19,620 nucleotides of DNA from positions 1-19,620 of the forward strand of contig JANORB010000271.1 in NCBI GenBank assembly GCA_031415135.1. The letters run 5' to 3'. Position numbers and translations under genes: made by a program. The notes below the pieces were generated by a model, which saw only the letters and a list, made by a program, of their open reading frames with translations, had not been told where the DNA came from and made no database searches. The DNA is from LGRD01 sp031415135. GTDB lineage: Bacteria > Pseudomonadota > Gammaproteobacteria > Burkholderiales > Burkholderiaceae_C. Below are positions 7,321-16,463 of this stretch, one piece after another. Positions within the stretch are counted from its first letter, which is position 1; each line of letters starts with the position of its first letter.

Positions 7321-7493
7321 GAACTCCCGGGTGGCCATCGACGTGGTTCGAAAGCGCTGGCGCTTCCGGCGACGTTCAAGTATCCGTGGACTCGGCCGGG
7401 CGGGCATCGCCATGGAGGGGGATGGGGCGCCGTCTCCCCCCAAAGAGGGCGCGATGGCGGTGAATTCTTGGCACCCGCGCGGGTGCCGCCGGC
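7321..7493 (-). other. 173-bp gap between xdhC and the GGDEF/EAL gene with two inverted repeats
   Basis: No gene is supported here. One near-perfect inverted repeat (GAAAGCGC-TG-GCGCTTCC, 7350-7367) lies about 30 bases upstream of the chosen start of the GGDEF/EAL gene. A perfect palindrome at 7470-7487 lies next to the xdhC stop. Between them is a G/C-tract stretch (7411-7446) with GGAGGGGGA facing TCTCCCCC, which can also pair. A promoter for the GGDEF/EAL gene should be in this gap, but I see no convincing -35/-10 pair. Confidence 0.5.
7470..7487 (-). terminator. Perfect 18-bp palindrome after xdhC, possible terminator or operator
   Basis: GGCACCCGCGCGGGTGCC is its own reverse complement and starts six bases beyond the xdhC stop codon. 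As RNA it would form a strong GC stem with a tiny loop. It is followed on the minus strand by AAGAATTC and not by a U-tract, so a termination role is uncertain; it could instead be a protein-binding site for the next gene. Confidence 0.4.
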
Positions 7494-8318
7494 TCACGCC
7501 GGTGCGACTTGCAGCAACTGCGCCACCACCGCCGCAGCAATCACTTCGGGCTGCTTGCCGTCGATGCCGGGCACGCCGATCGGGCAGGTGAGCCGGCCCA
7601 TCACCTCGGGGCCGATGCCACGTTGCTCGAAGCGCCGGACGAAGCGCTGCTTCTTGGTCTTCGAGCCGATCAGCCCGAGGTAGGCGAAGTCGCCACGTTG
7701 CAGGATCGCTTCGGTGATGCGAAGGTCCAGGTCGTGCTGATGGGTCAGCACCAGGTAGAACGCGCCGGGTGGGGCGTGGCGCACCTCGGACTCGACGGCA
7801 TCGACGCAGAGCTTGCGGATGTGGCCGGGCCACGGTCCGCCGTGTTCGAAGAACTGAGCCGGAAATTCCTCCTCGCGTTCGTCGATCCAGTCGACCCGCA
7901 CGTCGAGCGGCGCGAGCGCGCGCGCGATCGCGCGGCCCACATGGCCCGCGCCGTACAGCTGCAGGTGAAAGCGCGCTGGCGTGCGTGGCCAGGCCAGCAG
8001 CGCCGCGTCATCGAGCAGCGCAAAGCCCAGCGTCACCGCGCCGCCACAGCATTGCCCCAGCGCCGGGCCGAGCGGATAGTGCGCGGATTGCGCGGACTGC
8101 GGCGAGGCATCGCCCGCCTGCAGCATGGCGCGCGCCTGCGCGATCGCCTTGAGTTCGAGGTGCCCGCCGCCGACGGTGCCGGCACACCGGTCCGCGCCGA
8201 CCAGCATGCGCGTGCCGGCCTCGCGGGGCGCCGAGCCCCGCGCTTGCAGCACCTCGACCAGCACCCCATCGCGGCCTGCGGCCCGCCATGCCGCCGCCGT
8301 GTCGCGCAAACCGGCCAT
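7494..8318 (-). CDS. xdhC: Xanthine dehydrogenase accessory protein XdhC
   Basis: A 274-aa cytoplasmic protein that in this family binds the molybdenum cofactor, allows its sulfuration and delivers it to XdhB. The N-terminal XdhC domain shows VEVLQARGSAPREAGTRM (21-38) and GTVGGGHLE (47-55). LGQCCGGAV (88-96) holds the conserved cysteine pair. The C-terminal Rossmann-like domain shows LYGAGHVGRA (121-130), THQHDLDL, and YLGLIGSKTKKQRF (213-226). The start at 8318 follows the xdhB stop by only four bases (TGA-GAGC-ATG), indicating translational coupling; the frame is open upstream only as an overlap with xdhB. It is the last gene of the xdhABC arm. No truncation is seen. Confidence 0.95.
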   Translation of the reverse strand: MAGLRDTAAAWRAAGRDGVLVEVLQARGSAPREAGTRMLVGADRCAGTVGGGHLELKAIAQARAMLQAGDASPQSAQSAHYPLGPALGQCCGGAVTLGFALLDDAALLAWPRTPARFHLQLYGAGHVGRAIARALAPLDVRVDWIDEREEEFPAQFFEHGGPWPGHIRKLCVDAVESEVRHAPPGAFYLVLTHQHDLDLRITEAILQRGDFAYLGLIGSKTKKQRFVRRFEQRGIGPEVMGRLTCPIGVPGIDGKQPEVIAAAVVAQLLQVAPA

Positions 8319-8322
8319 GCTC

Positions 8323-10746
8323 TCAGGCCGAGCGCTGCACGGCCGTGATCGCGCGCAGGATGGATTCGCTGGTCGCCGGGGCCGACAGCGGCGGGTCGAC
8401 GCGATGCCCGCCGACCGCCGAGACCGCATCGCGGATCGCGAAAAACACCGAGAACGGCAGCAGCAGCGGCGGCTCGCCGGTGGCTTTGCTGCGGTGGATG
8501 GTGTCGGCCGGGTTGTCGCCATCGAACAGCTTGACGTTGAACACCGGCGGGCAGTCGTTGGCGGTCGGAATCTTGTAGGTGCTGGGGGCATGCGTGGTCA
8601 ACCGGCCGGTCTTGGGGTGCCACACCAGTTCTTCCATCGTCAGCCAGCCCATGCCCTGGATGAAAGCGCCCTCGACCTGGCCGATGTCCACGGCCGGGTT
8701 GAGCGAGCGGCCAGCGTCGTGCAGCAGGTCGGCGCGCAGCAGTTTGAATTCGCCGGTGAGCGTGTCCACCACCACTTCGCTGACCGCCGCGCCATAGGCG
8801 AAGTAGTAGAACGGGTGGCCTTGCATGGTGTCGCGGTTCCAGCTCAGGCCGGGGGTGGCGTAAAAGCCGTCGGACCACAACTGCACACGCTCGGTGTAGG
8901 CCTGCATCACCAACTCGGCGAAGGGCAGGCTCTGGCCCGCCACCCGCACCGCAGCGTTGGCAAAGCGCACCGCGCCGGCCTCACCGCCGTAGCGGCCGGC
9001 GGCAAACGTGGCAAGCCGCTCGCGGATCTGGCGCGCCGCATCTTGCGCGGCCTTGCCGTTCAGGTCGCTGCCGGTGGAGGCGGCGGTGGCCGACGTGTTG
9101 GCCACCTTCTGCGTGTCGGTGGCGGTGACGCGAACCGCGTCGAAACCGACGCCCAGTTCATGCGCCACCACTTGGACCACCTTGGTGTTCAGGCCCTGGC
9201 CCATCTCGGTGCCGCCGTGGTTCACCAGGATCGAGCCGTCGGTATACACATGCACCAGCGCGCCGGCCTGGTTGAAGTGCTTGACGTTGAACGAGATGCC
9301 GAACTTCAACGGCGTGAGCGCCAGCCCGCGCTTGAGCACCGGGCTCTGGGCGTTGAACTGCGCGATGGCCTCGCGCCGCTGGCGGTAGTTGCTGCCGGCC
9401 TCCAGCTCGGCGGTGAGTTCGTGGAGGATGTTGTCGTCGATCGTCTGGCCGTAAGGCGTGACGTTGCGGCTGTCCTTGGCGTAGAAGTTGAGGCGCCGCA
9501 CGTCGAGCGGGTCCTTGCCGAGGGCGCGCGCGATCGTGTCGAGGATGTTCTCGATCGCAATCGCCCCCTGCGGCCCGCCGAAGCCACGAAACGCGGTGTT
9601 GCTCTGGGTGTTGGTCTTGCCCGAATAGCCGTGCATCGCCACGTCGGGCAGCCAGTAGGCGTTGTCGAAGTGGCACAGCGCACGGGTCATGACCGGCGCC
9701 GACAGGTCGGCCGAATGGCCGGCGCGCGACACCATCGTGATTTCGGCGCCGAGCACGCGGCCTTCGTCGTCGTAGCCGACCTCGTATTCGTACCAGAAAC
9801 AATGGCGCCGGCCGGTGATCAGAAAATCGTCGTCGCGATCGACCCGCAACTTCACCGGCCGCTTCAACCGGCTGGCGGCCACCGCCGCGACGCAGGCGAA
9901 CAGGCCGGACTGCGATTCCTTGCCTCCGAACCCGCCACCCATGCGCCGGCATTCAACCTGCACGTGGTGCGCATGCCGCTTGAGCGCGTGCGCCACCAGG
10001 TGCTGCATCTCGCTCGGGTGCTGGGTCGAACAATGCACCAGCATGCAGCCGTCTTCTTTCGGGATGGCGTAGCTGATCTGGCCTTCCAGGTAGAACTGCT
10101 CCTGGCCACCGACGTCGAAGGTGGACTGGAGCCGGCGCGGCGCGGCGGCGATCGCGGCGCGCGCTCCGCCTTCGTGCGTGCTGCGTGCCAGGTGCATGGG
10201 CGGCAGCACGTACTGGCCCAGCCGGTGGGCGTCGTGCGGCGTCAACACCGGTGGCAAGGCTTCGATCGTCAGCACCTCCTTGGCGCGCGCCGCGGCGCGT
10301 CGCGCGGCGTCGCGCGTGGCGGCGATCACCGCGAACACGGGCTGGCCGACGTAGCGCACTTCGCCCTCGGCCAGGATCGGGTCGTCGTGAACGATCGAGC
10401 CGCAATCGTTGGGGCCGGGAATGTCGGCCGCCGACAGCACCGCCACCACACCGGGCAGGGCGCGAATCTTGTCCAGGCTCATGCCGGTCAGCCGGCCGTG
10501 GGCCACCGGAGACAGGCCGAGCGCGCAATGCAAGGTGCCGGCGAGTTCGGGCAGGTCGTCGATGTAGGCGGCCTCGCCGGCCACGTGCAGCTGCGCCGAC
10601 TCGTGCGGCCGGCTCACGCCGACGCGGGCGCCATCGCGCTGCGCCGCAGCTTCGGCAGCTTCGTCGATGCGAGCCGCGGTGTTCTTCAGGTAGTCTGCAA
10701 AGGCTTCGGCGGGTGGCGGCTGGAAGGATTCGATCGGCTTGTTCAT
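8323..10746 (-). CDS. xdhB: Xanthine dehydrogenase molybdopterin-binding subunit XdhB
   Basis: An 807-aa catalytic subunit that hydroxylates hypoxanthine to xanthine and xanthine to urate at the molybdenum centre; electrons pass to XdhA. Cofactor motifs seen are GGQEQFYLEGQ (213-223), GGGFGGKES (270-278), AFRGFGGPQG (385-394) and GGTEMGQGLNTK (511-522). The substrate-orienting residues of true xanthine dehydrogenases appear kept: E277 (bovine E802 position) and R387 (bovine R880 position), plus the catalytic base E758 in GEPP. This argues for a purine substrate and against an aldehyde oxidase. A ribosome site GGAG lies eight bases before the ATG. A structured 145-bp gap separates it from xdhA. 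The subunit split is the bacterial form with FeS/FAD in XdhA and Moco in XdhB. Confidence 0.97.
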   Translation of the reverse strand: MNKPIESFQPPPAEAFADYLKNTAARIDEAAEAAAQRDGARVGVSRPHESAQLHVAGEAAYIDDLPELAGTLHCALGLSPVAHGRLTGMSLDKIRALPGVVAVLSAADIPGPNDCGSIVHDDPILAEGEVRYVGQPVFAVIAATRDAARRAAARAKEVLTIEALPPVLTPHDAHRLGQYVLPPMHLARSTHEGGARAAIAAAPRRLQSTFDVGGQEQFYLEGQISYAIPKEDGCMLVHCSTQHPSEMQHLVAHALKRHAHHVQVECRRMGGGFGGKESQSGLFACVAAVAASRLKRPVKLRVDRDDDFLITGRRHCFWYEYEVGYDDEGRVLGAEITMVSRAGHSADLSAPVMTRALCHFDNAYWLPDVAMHGYSGKTNTQSNTAFRGFGGPQGAIAIENILDTIARALGKDPLDVRRLNFYAKDSRNVTPYGQTIDDNILHELTAELEAGSNYRQRREAIAQFNAQSPVLKRGLALTPLKFGISFNVKHFNQAGALVHVYTDGSILVNHGGTEMGQGLNTKVVQVVAHELGVGFDAVRVTATDTQKVANTSATAASTGSDLNGKAAQDAARQIRERLATFAAGRYGGEAGAVRFANAAVRVAGQSLPFAELVMQAYTERVQLWSDGFYATPGLSWNRDTMQGHPFYYFAYGAAVSEVVVDTLTGEFKLLRADLLHDAGRSLNPAVDIGQVEGAFIQGMGWLTMEELVWHPKTGRLTTHAPSTYKIPTANDCPPVFNVKLFDGDNPADTIHRSKATGEPPLLLPFSVFFAIRDAVSAVGGHRVDPPLSAPATSESILRAITAVQRSA

Positions 10747-10891
10747 CGTGTATCTCCAGAGGGCCGATGACAGTGGGGCAAGGCCGAGCGGACGCCGCGG
10801 AACCGGCTTTGCCGGGCCGCTGGCGGCGCCCCAAGGGCCACGAAGGGGTCCGTGCCGGTCCTTGGGGAGCGCCGAAGGCGCTTCGGGGGGG
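10747..10891 (-). repeat. Structured GC-rich inverted-repeat element between xdhA and xdhB
   Basis: A 145-bp gap with no supported gene. It has a long imperfect inverted repeat: left arm GGCGCCCCAAGG at 10825-10836, right arm CCTTGGGGAGCGCC at 10860-10873 (one extra base). GGCCACG and CGTGCC inside the loop extend the pairing. A perfect 6-bp hairpin AGCGCC-GAA-GGCGCT overlaps at 10868-10882, followed by a run of seven G (C on the transcript). CCGGCTTTGCCGG at 10803-10815 is a third small dyad. It looks like an interspersed extragenic palindromic element or an intra-operon mRNA structure; which one cannot be decided here. Confidence 0.6.
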
Positions 10892-12427
10892 TCATGTCAC
10901 GTGTGGCATCACGCTCCACACGCTGGTGGCATGAGGAGGCAGCGGGTCGGCCGCGCGAGTCTCCAGCCAGAAGCGCTGCAACAAATTTTGCGCCACCTGC
11001 AGGCGGTAGGCGGCGCTCGCGCGCATGTCGGACAAGGGCGTGAAGTCGTGTGCCAGCGCGGCCTTGGCGGCGTCCACGCTGGCCTGGCTCCACGGCTGGC
11101 CGGTGAGTGCGGCTTCGGCCTGCGCGGCGCGCCTGACCGTGGCCGCCATGCCGCCGAAGGCGAGCCGCACCGCGCTGACCGTGTCGCCATCGAGGCCGAT
11201 CGACAAGCCCGCGCACAAGGCTGAAATGTCGCAGTCGAATCGCTTGCTGATCTTGTAGCAGCGCAGCTGGCGGGGCGGGCCTGACAGCGGCACGGCCAGC
11301 CCCTGCACGAACTCACCCGGCTCGAGCCGGTTTTTCATGTAGTCGACATAGAACCCGGTCAGCGGCATGCGCCTCACACGCGCGCCCCGGCGCAGCTCGA
11401 TCTGCGCGTCCAGCGCCATCAGCAGCGGCGGCCCGTCGCCGATCGGCGAACCGTTGGCGACGTTGCCGCCCAGCGTGCCGGCATTGCGGATCGGCACCGA
11501 CGCGAAGCGCAACCACACGTCGGTCAGCTCGGGCCAGCGCCGCGCCAGCGCGCGCCACGCGGCCTCCAGCGACACGCCGGCGCCGATGAACAGTTCATCG
11601 CTCCGCACGTCGATGCGCTTGAGCTCGTCCACATCGCCGAGGTAGATGATGTCGCCCAGGTCGCGCAGCAGCTTGTTGACCCACAGGCCGATGTCGGTCG
11701 AGCCGGCGAGCAGTTGCGCCGTCGGGTGTTGCTCGCGCAGCGTGGCCAGGGCGGCCAGCGTGCGGGGCGCATGGAAGTGGTCGGTGCGCGGCGGCTGCAC
11801 CTGGTGCTGGGTCGCGGCGTAGCTGAAGGTCTGCTCGCTGGCCATGCCGCGCAAGGCGTGGATCACCGGCGCGGTGTCGAGCTGCACCGGCGGCAGGTCG
11901 AACATGCGCTGGCCGGCGTCCAGGATCGGCCGGTAGCCGGTGCAACGGCACAGGTTGCCCGACAGCTCGTCGGCCAGTTGCTGGCGGGTCGGGCGGGTGC
12001 CCGCCGCCTGGTGGTGTTCGTAGGTGGCCGCCAGCGACATCACGAAGCCGGGGGTGCAGAACCCGCACTGCGAGCCGTGGCACTCGACCATCGCCTGCTG
12101 CGCCGGGTGCAGCCGGCCGGCGTTCGATGCCTTCAGGTCCTCCACCGTGAACAGCGCCTTGCCGTGCAAGGTGGGCAGGAACTGGATGCAGGCGTTGACG
12201 CTGCGCAGGCTCAGGCCCCGCACCAGCGAGCCCGGTGAATCCACGTGCTCGGGCAGTTCGCCGATCACCACCGTGCAGGCGCCGCAGTCGCCTTCGTTGC
12301 AACCCTCCTTGGTGCCGGTGCAGCGCGCGTCCTCACGCAGCCAGTCCAGCACCGAACGGGTGGGATGCACGCCGGTGACCTCGACAAGTTCACCTCGATG
12401 AAAGAACCGGATCGGCTGGATGCTCAT
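10892..12427 (-). CDS. xdhA: Xanthine dehydrogenase small subunit XdhA (2Fe-2S and FAD domains)
   Basis: A 511-aa electron-transfer subunit carrying two 2Fe-2S clusters and FAD, moving electrons from XdhB to NAD+. The plant-type cluster motif shows C43, C48, C51 and C80 (CNEGDCGAC), and the second cluster C121, C124, C160 and C162 (CGFC, CRC). The FAD domain shows LLAGSTDIGL (239-248) and NAGTLGGNVANGSPIGD (315-331). The length fits the fused XdhA form of bacteria with a separate XdhB. The start at 12427 fits the family N-terminus, although the ribosome site is weak. It is transcribed away from the LysR-type gene, with only 94 bp between the two start codons, which is the usual arrangement for a LysR regulator and its target. 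It ends directly before the structured element. Confidence 0.96.
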   Translation of the reverse strand: MSIQPIRFFHRGELVEVTGVHPTRSVLDWLREDARCTGTKEGCNEGDCGACTVVIGELPEHVDSPGSLVRGLSLRSVNACIQFLPTLHGKALFTVEDLKASNAGRLHPAQQAMVECHGSQCGFCTPGFVMSLAATYEHHQAAGTRPTRQQLADELSGNLCRCTGYRPILDAGQRMFDLPPVQLDTAPVIHALRGMASEQTFSYAATQHQVQPPRTDHFHAPRTLAALATLREQHPTAQLLAGSTDIGLWVNKLLRDLGDIIYLGDVDELKRIDVRSDELFIGAGVSLEAAWRALARRWPELTDVWLRFASVPIRNAGTLGGNVANGSPIGDGPPLLMALDAQIELRRGARVRRMPLTGFYVDYMKNRLEPGEFVQGLAVPLSGPPRQLRCYKISKRFDCDISALCAGLSIGLDGDTVSAVRLAFGGMAATVRRAAQAEAALTGQPWSQASVDAAKAALAHDFTPLSDMRASAAYRLQVAQNLLQRFWLETRAADPLPPHATSVWSVMPHVT

Positions 12428-12461
12428 GCTGCTGGCTCGGCGGAGAAGGTTCCCGAAACTT

Positions 12462-12510
12462 ACCCCCGAACGGCCGGGGTGTGTATACGATGCAAACCAT
12501 ACTGCATATC
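12462..12510. promoter_or_regulatory. Divergent xdhA/lysR control region with candidate LysR operator
   Basis: Within the 94-bp region, ATGCA-N8-TGCAT (12490-12507) is a perfect dyad. It overlaps TGTAT-N3-ATGCA (12482-12494), which fits the T-N11-A pattern of LysR-type sites. The GTATAC palindrome (12483-12488) offers overlapping weak -10 hexamers for both directions (TATACA toward xdhA, TATACG toward lysR). Neither has a good -35, as expected for activator-dependent promoters. ACCCC-N9-GGGGT (12462-12480) could form a hairpin at the start of the xdhA leader. Confidence 0.45.
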
Positions 12511-12521
12511 AGGTGGATCGT

Positions 12522-13511
12522 ATGGCGCAGCGTCCCGATTTCGACCACATTGAGGTCTACCTCATTCGAGTCCTCCACACCTTGATCACCGAACGCAGCG
12601 TCTCCCGGGCGGCTTTGCGACTGCAGAGCACACAGCCCGCCGTCAGCGCCCAGCTCAAGCGGCTGCGCCAGCTGACCGGTGACCCCTTGCTGGTGCGCGC
12701 CGGCAACGGCATGTCGCCCACCGCCACGGCCCTGCAAATGCTGGGGCCGGCCGCCCACCTGCTGCAAGAGGCCAACCGGCTGTTCAGCCCGCGCAGCCGC
12801 GCGGCCGGGTTCGACCCGCTCGCCAGCACCATCACCTTTCGCATCGCGGCGAGCGACTACCTCGACCCGCTGTTCCTGCCCGAACTGGTGGCCAGGGTGA
12901 AGACGCTGGCGCCGCTGGTGCGGCTGGAGTTGCTGCCGCTGTCGGGCGACTTCGACTACCGCCGCAGCCTGGGCGCCGGCGATGTGGACCTGGTCATCGG
13001 CAACTGGCTCGAGCCCCCGGAAGAGCTGCACCTGGCGCGGCTGATGAGCGACGAGATCGTCTGCCTGGTGGCCGAAGACCACCCGGTGACGCGGCTGTCG
13101 GCCACGCGCGCCTGGTCGCAAGACAAGTACCTGGGCTGCGAGCACGTGGCCCCGACACCGACCCACGCCAATGCGCGTGGCGTGATCGACGAGCACCTCG
13201 GCAGCCTGGGGCTGGCGCGCGACATCGCGGTGCGCTGCGCGCACTTCAGCCTGATCCCGCTGATGGTGGCGCAAAGCCTGCTGGTGCTGACCACCGGCCG
13301 GCTGTTCTGCTCGCGCTACGTCGACAGCCTGCCGGTGCGCATCGTGCGCTGCCCGGTGCCGTTCCCCGCGCTCAGCTACTACCAGCTGTGGCACGACCTG
13401 GCGCACGCGTCGGCGTCGGTGCGCTGGCTGCGCGAGCAGGTGCGCGACGTGGCCCGCAACCTGGCCACGCACGGCATGCTGCAACGCCGGCGCGCCCAGC
13501 AACCCGCCTGA
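12522..13511 (+). CDS. LysR-type transcriptional regulator of the purine locus
   Basis: A 329-aa regulator. The N-terminal winged helix-turn-helix spans about residues 9-66, with the typical SVSRAALRLQSTQPAVSAQLKRLR (26-49) and DPLLVRAGNGMSPT. The effector-binding domain begins near FDPLASTITFRIAASDYLDPL (97-117), in the style of NodD/NahR-like members. The frame is open from 12420, but 12522 is preferred because AGGTGG lies five bases before the ATG and the family N-terminus starts there. It is divergent from xdhA and only 12 bp upstream of guanine deaminase, so it probably controls both arms and its own operon. The effector is likely a purine (xanthine, guanine or urate); this is inference from context. 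Confidence 0.92.
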   Translation: MAQRPDFDHIEVYLIRVLHTLITERSVSRAALRLQSTQPAVSAQLKRLRQLTGDPLLVRAGNGMSPTATALQMLGPAAHLLQEANRLFSPRSRAAGFDPLASTITFRIAASDYLDPLFLPELVARVKTLAPLVRLELLPLSGDFDYRRSLGAGDVDLVIGNWLEPPEELHLARLMSDEIVCLVAEDHPVTRLSATRAWSQDKYLGCEHVAPTPTHANARGVIDEHLGSLGLARDIAVRCAHFSLIPLMVAQSLLVLTTGRLFCSRYVDSLPVRIVRCPVPFPALSYYQLWHDLAHASASVRWLREQVRDVARNLATHGMLQRRRAQQPA

Positions 13512-13523
13512 CGCCGAAGCACC

Positions 13524-14852
13524 ATGCCGAACGCCGCTGCCCCAGCGCCCGCCCGCATCGCCTTGCGCGGCGACCTGCTCGACGTGAGCGCCGACCCCGG
13601 CTTCGCCGGTGTCGAATCGGCCAGGGTTCGTTTCGATGCCGGCCATTGGCTGCTGATCGAAGACGGGCGCATCAGCGGCCGCAGCGCCAGCGCGCCGGAC
13701 TCGACCTGGGAGCGCCACGACCACGCCGGCCGGCTGATCACGCCCGGCTTCATCGACACCCATGTGCACAGCCCGCAACTCGACGTGATTGCCAGTTTCG
13801 GCGCCGAGCTGCTCGACTGGCTCAACACCTACACCTTCCCGGCCGAGCGGCGGCATGCCGACCCGCAGGTCGCGGCCGCCGGCGCAGCGCTCTTTCTCGA
13901 TGCGCTGCTGGCGCACGGCACGACCTCGGCGGTGGTGTTTCCCACGGTGCACAAGACGTCGGTGAATGCGCTGTTCGACGCCGCGCTGGCGCGCGGCATG
14001 CGCATCATTTCGGGCAAGGTGCTGATGGACCGCCACGCGCCCGACTTCCTGCGCGACGACGTGGACGGCGCCGAGCGCGACTGCACCGATCTGATCCAGC
14101 GCTGGCACGGCCGCGGCCGCCTGGCCTATGCGCTGACGCCGCGCTTTGCAGCCACCAGCACGGAAGCGCAACTCGACATGGCGGGGCGGCTGCTGCACGC
14201 GCACCCGGGCACCTACATGCAAACCCATGTGGCCGAGAACCGGGCCGAGGTGCGCTGGATCGCCGAGCTGTTCCCGCAGGCGCGCAGCTACCTCGACGTG
14301 TACCACCGCCACCGCCTGTTGACCGAGCGCTCGGTGCTGGCGCACGGCATCTGGCTCGACGACGCCGACCGCGCGCTGCTGGCCGAGACCGGCGCGCAGA
14401 TTGCCCATTCGCCCAGCTCCAACCTGTTTCTCGGCAGCGGGCTGATTCACTGGGTCAAGCTGCAAGACGCCGGCGCGCAGGTCACGATGGCGAGCGACGT
14501 GGGCGGAGGAACCTCGTTGTCGATGTTGCGCACGCTCGCCGAGGCCTACAAGGTGCAGGCGCTGCAGGGCGTGCGGCTGACCGCCTGGAAAGCCCTGCAC
14601 AGCGCCACCCGCGGTGCTGCCCGGGCCTTGCACCTGGAGCATGAAATCGGCAGCCTGGACGCCGGCACGCTGGCCGATGTGGCGGTGTGGGACTGGGCCG
14701 TCGGGCCGGTCGCCACACACCGTGACCAGCGCGCACGCGAGCTGCATGAGCGGGTGTTCGCGTGGTTGATGCTGGGCGACGAACGCAACCTGGTGTCGAC
14801 GCGCGTCGCCGGCATCGAGCGCTATCGGCGCAGCGACGCCAGCGGCCCCTGA
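13524..14852 (+). CDS. guaD: Guanine deaminase
   Basis: A 442-aa metal-dependent amidohydrolase that converts guanine to xanthine plus ammonia in the cytoplasm, feeding XdhAB. Zinc ligands seen are H80 and H82 (PGFIDTHVHSPQ), H235 (THVAE), H274 (AHGIW) and D325 (SDVGGGT), with E238 as the likely catalytic acid/base and R207 (TPRF) in the substrate pocket. SDVGGGTSLSML and the HSPSSNLFLGSG stretch are typical of guanine deaminases and separate it from other amidohydrolases. It starts 12 bp after the LysR-type gene with a weak ribosome site (GAAG), so cotranscription is likely. It is followed after 72 bp, in which I see nothing notable, by the ABC transporter genes. Confidence 0.93.
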   Translation: MPNAAAPAPARIALRGDLLDVSADPGFAGVESARVRFDAGHWLLIEDGRISGRSASAPDSTWERHDHAGRLITPGFIDTHVHSPQLDVIASFGAELLDWLNTYTFPAERRHADPQVAAAGAALFLDALLAHGTTSAVVFPTVHKTSVNALFDAALARGMRIISGKVLMDRHAPDFLRDDVDGAERDCTDLIQRWHGRGRLAYALTPRFAATSTEAQLDMAGRLLHAHPGTYMQTHVAENRAEVRWIAELFPQARSYLDVYHRHRLLTERSVLAHGIWLDDADRALLAETGAQIAHSPSSNLFLGSGLIHWVKLQDAGAQVTMASDVGGGTSLSMLRTLAEAYKVQALQGVRLTAWKALHSATRGAARALHLEHEIGSLDAGTLADVAVWDWAVGPVATHRDQRARELHERVFAWLMLGDERNLVSTRVAGIERYRRSDASGP

Positions 14853-14924
14853 ACGACCCACCCGCCCGACCCCAGGCCGCGCAGATGGCCGGGACACCCC
14901 GACGACAACGCACCGGAGACCACC

Positions 14925-16455
<1,531 letters not shown>

Positions 16456-16463
<8 letters not shown>

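Noticed and set aside
4804..7833. A longer start for the GGDEF/EAL protein, overlapping xdhC
   Set aside because: The extra residues are xdhC codons read out of frame, and the protein becomes family-like only from about 7338 or 7320 onward.
8125..10770. An 881-codon open frame on the plus strand over xdhB
   Set aside because: It is the complement of xdhB codons, with shadow composition and no ribosome site or motif.
14853..14924. Promoter or riboswitch before the ABC transporter
   Set aside because: The 72-bp gap shows a good ribosome site but no -10/-35 pair or stable fold, and is too short for a purine riboswitch together with its expression platform.
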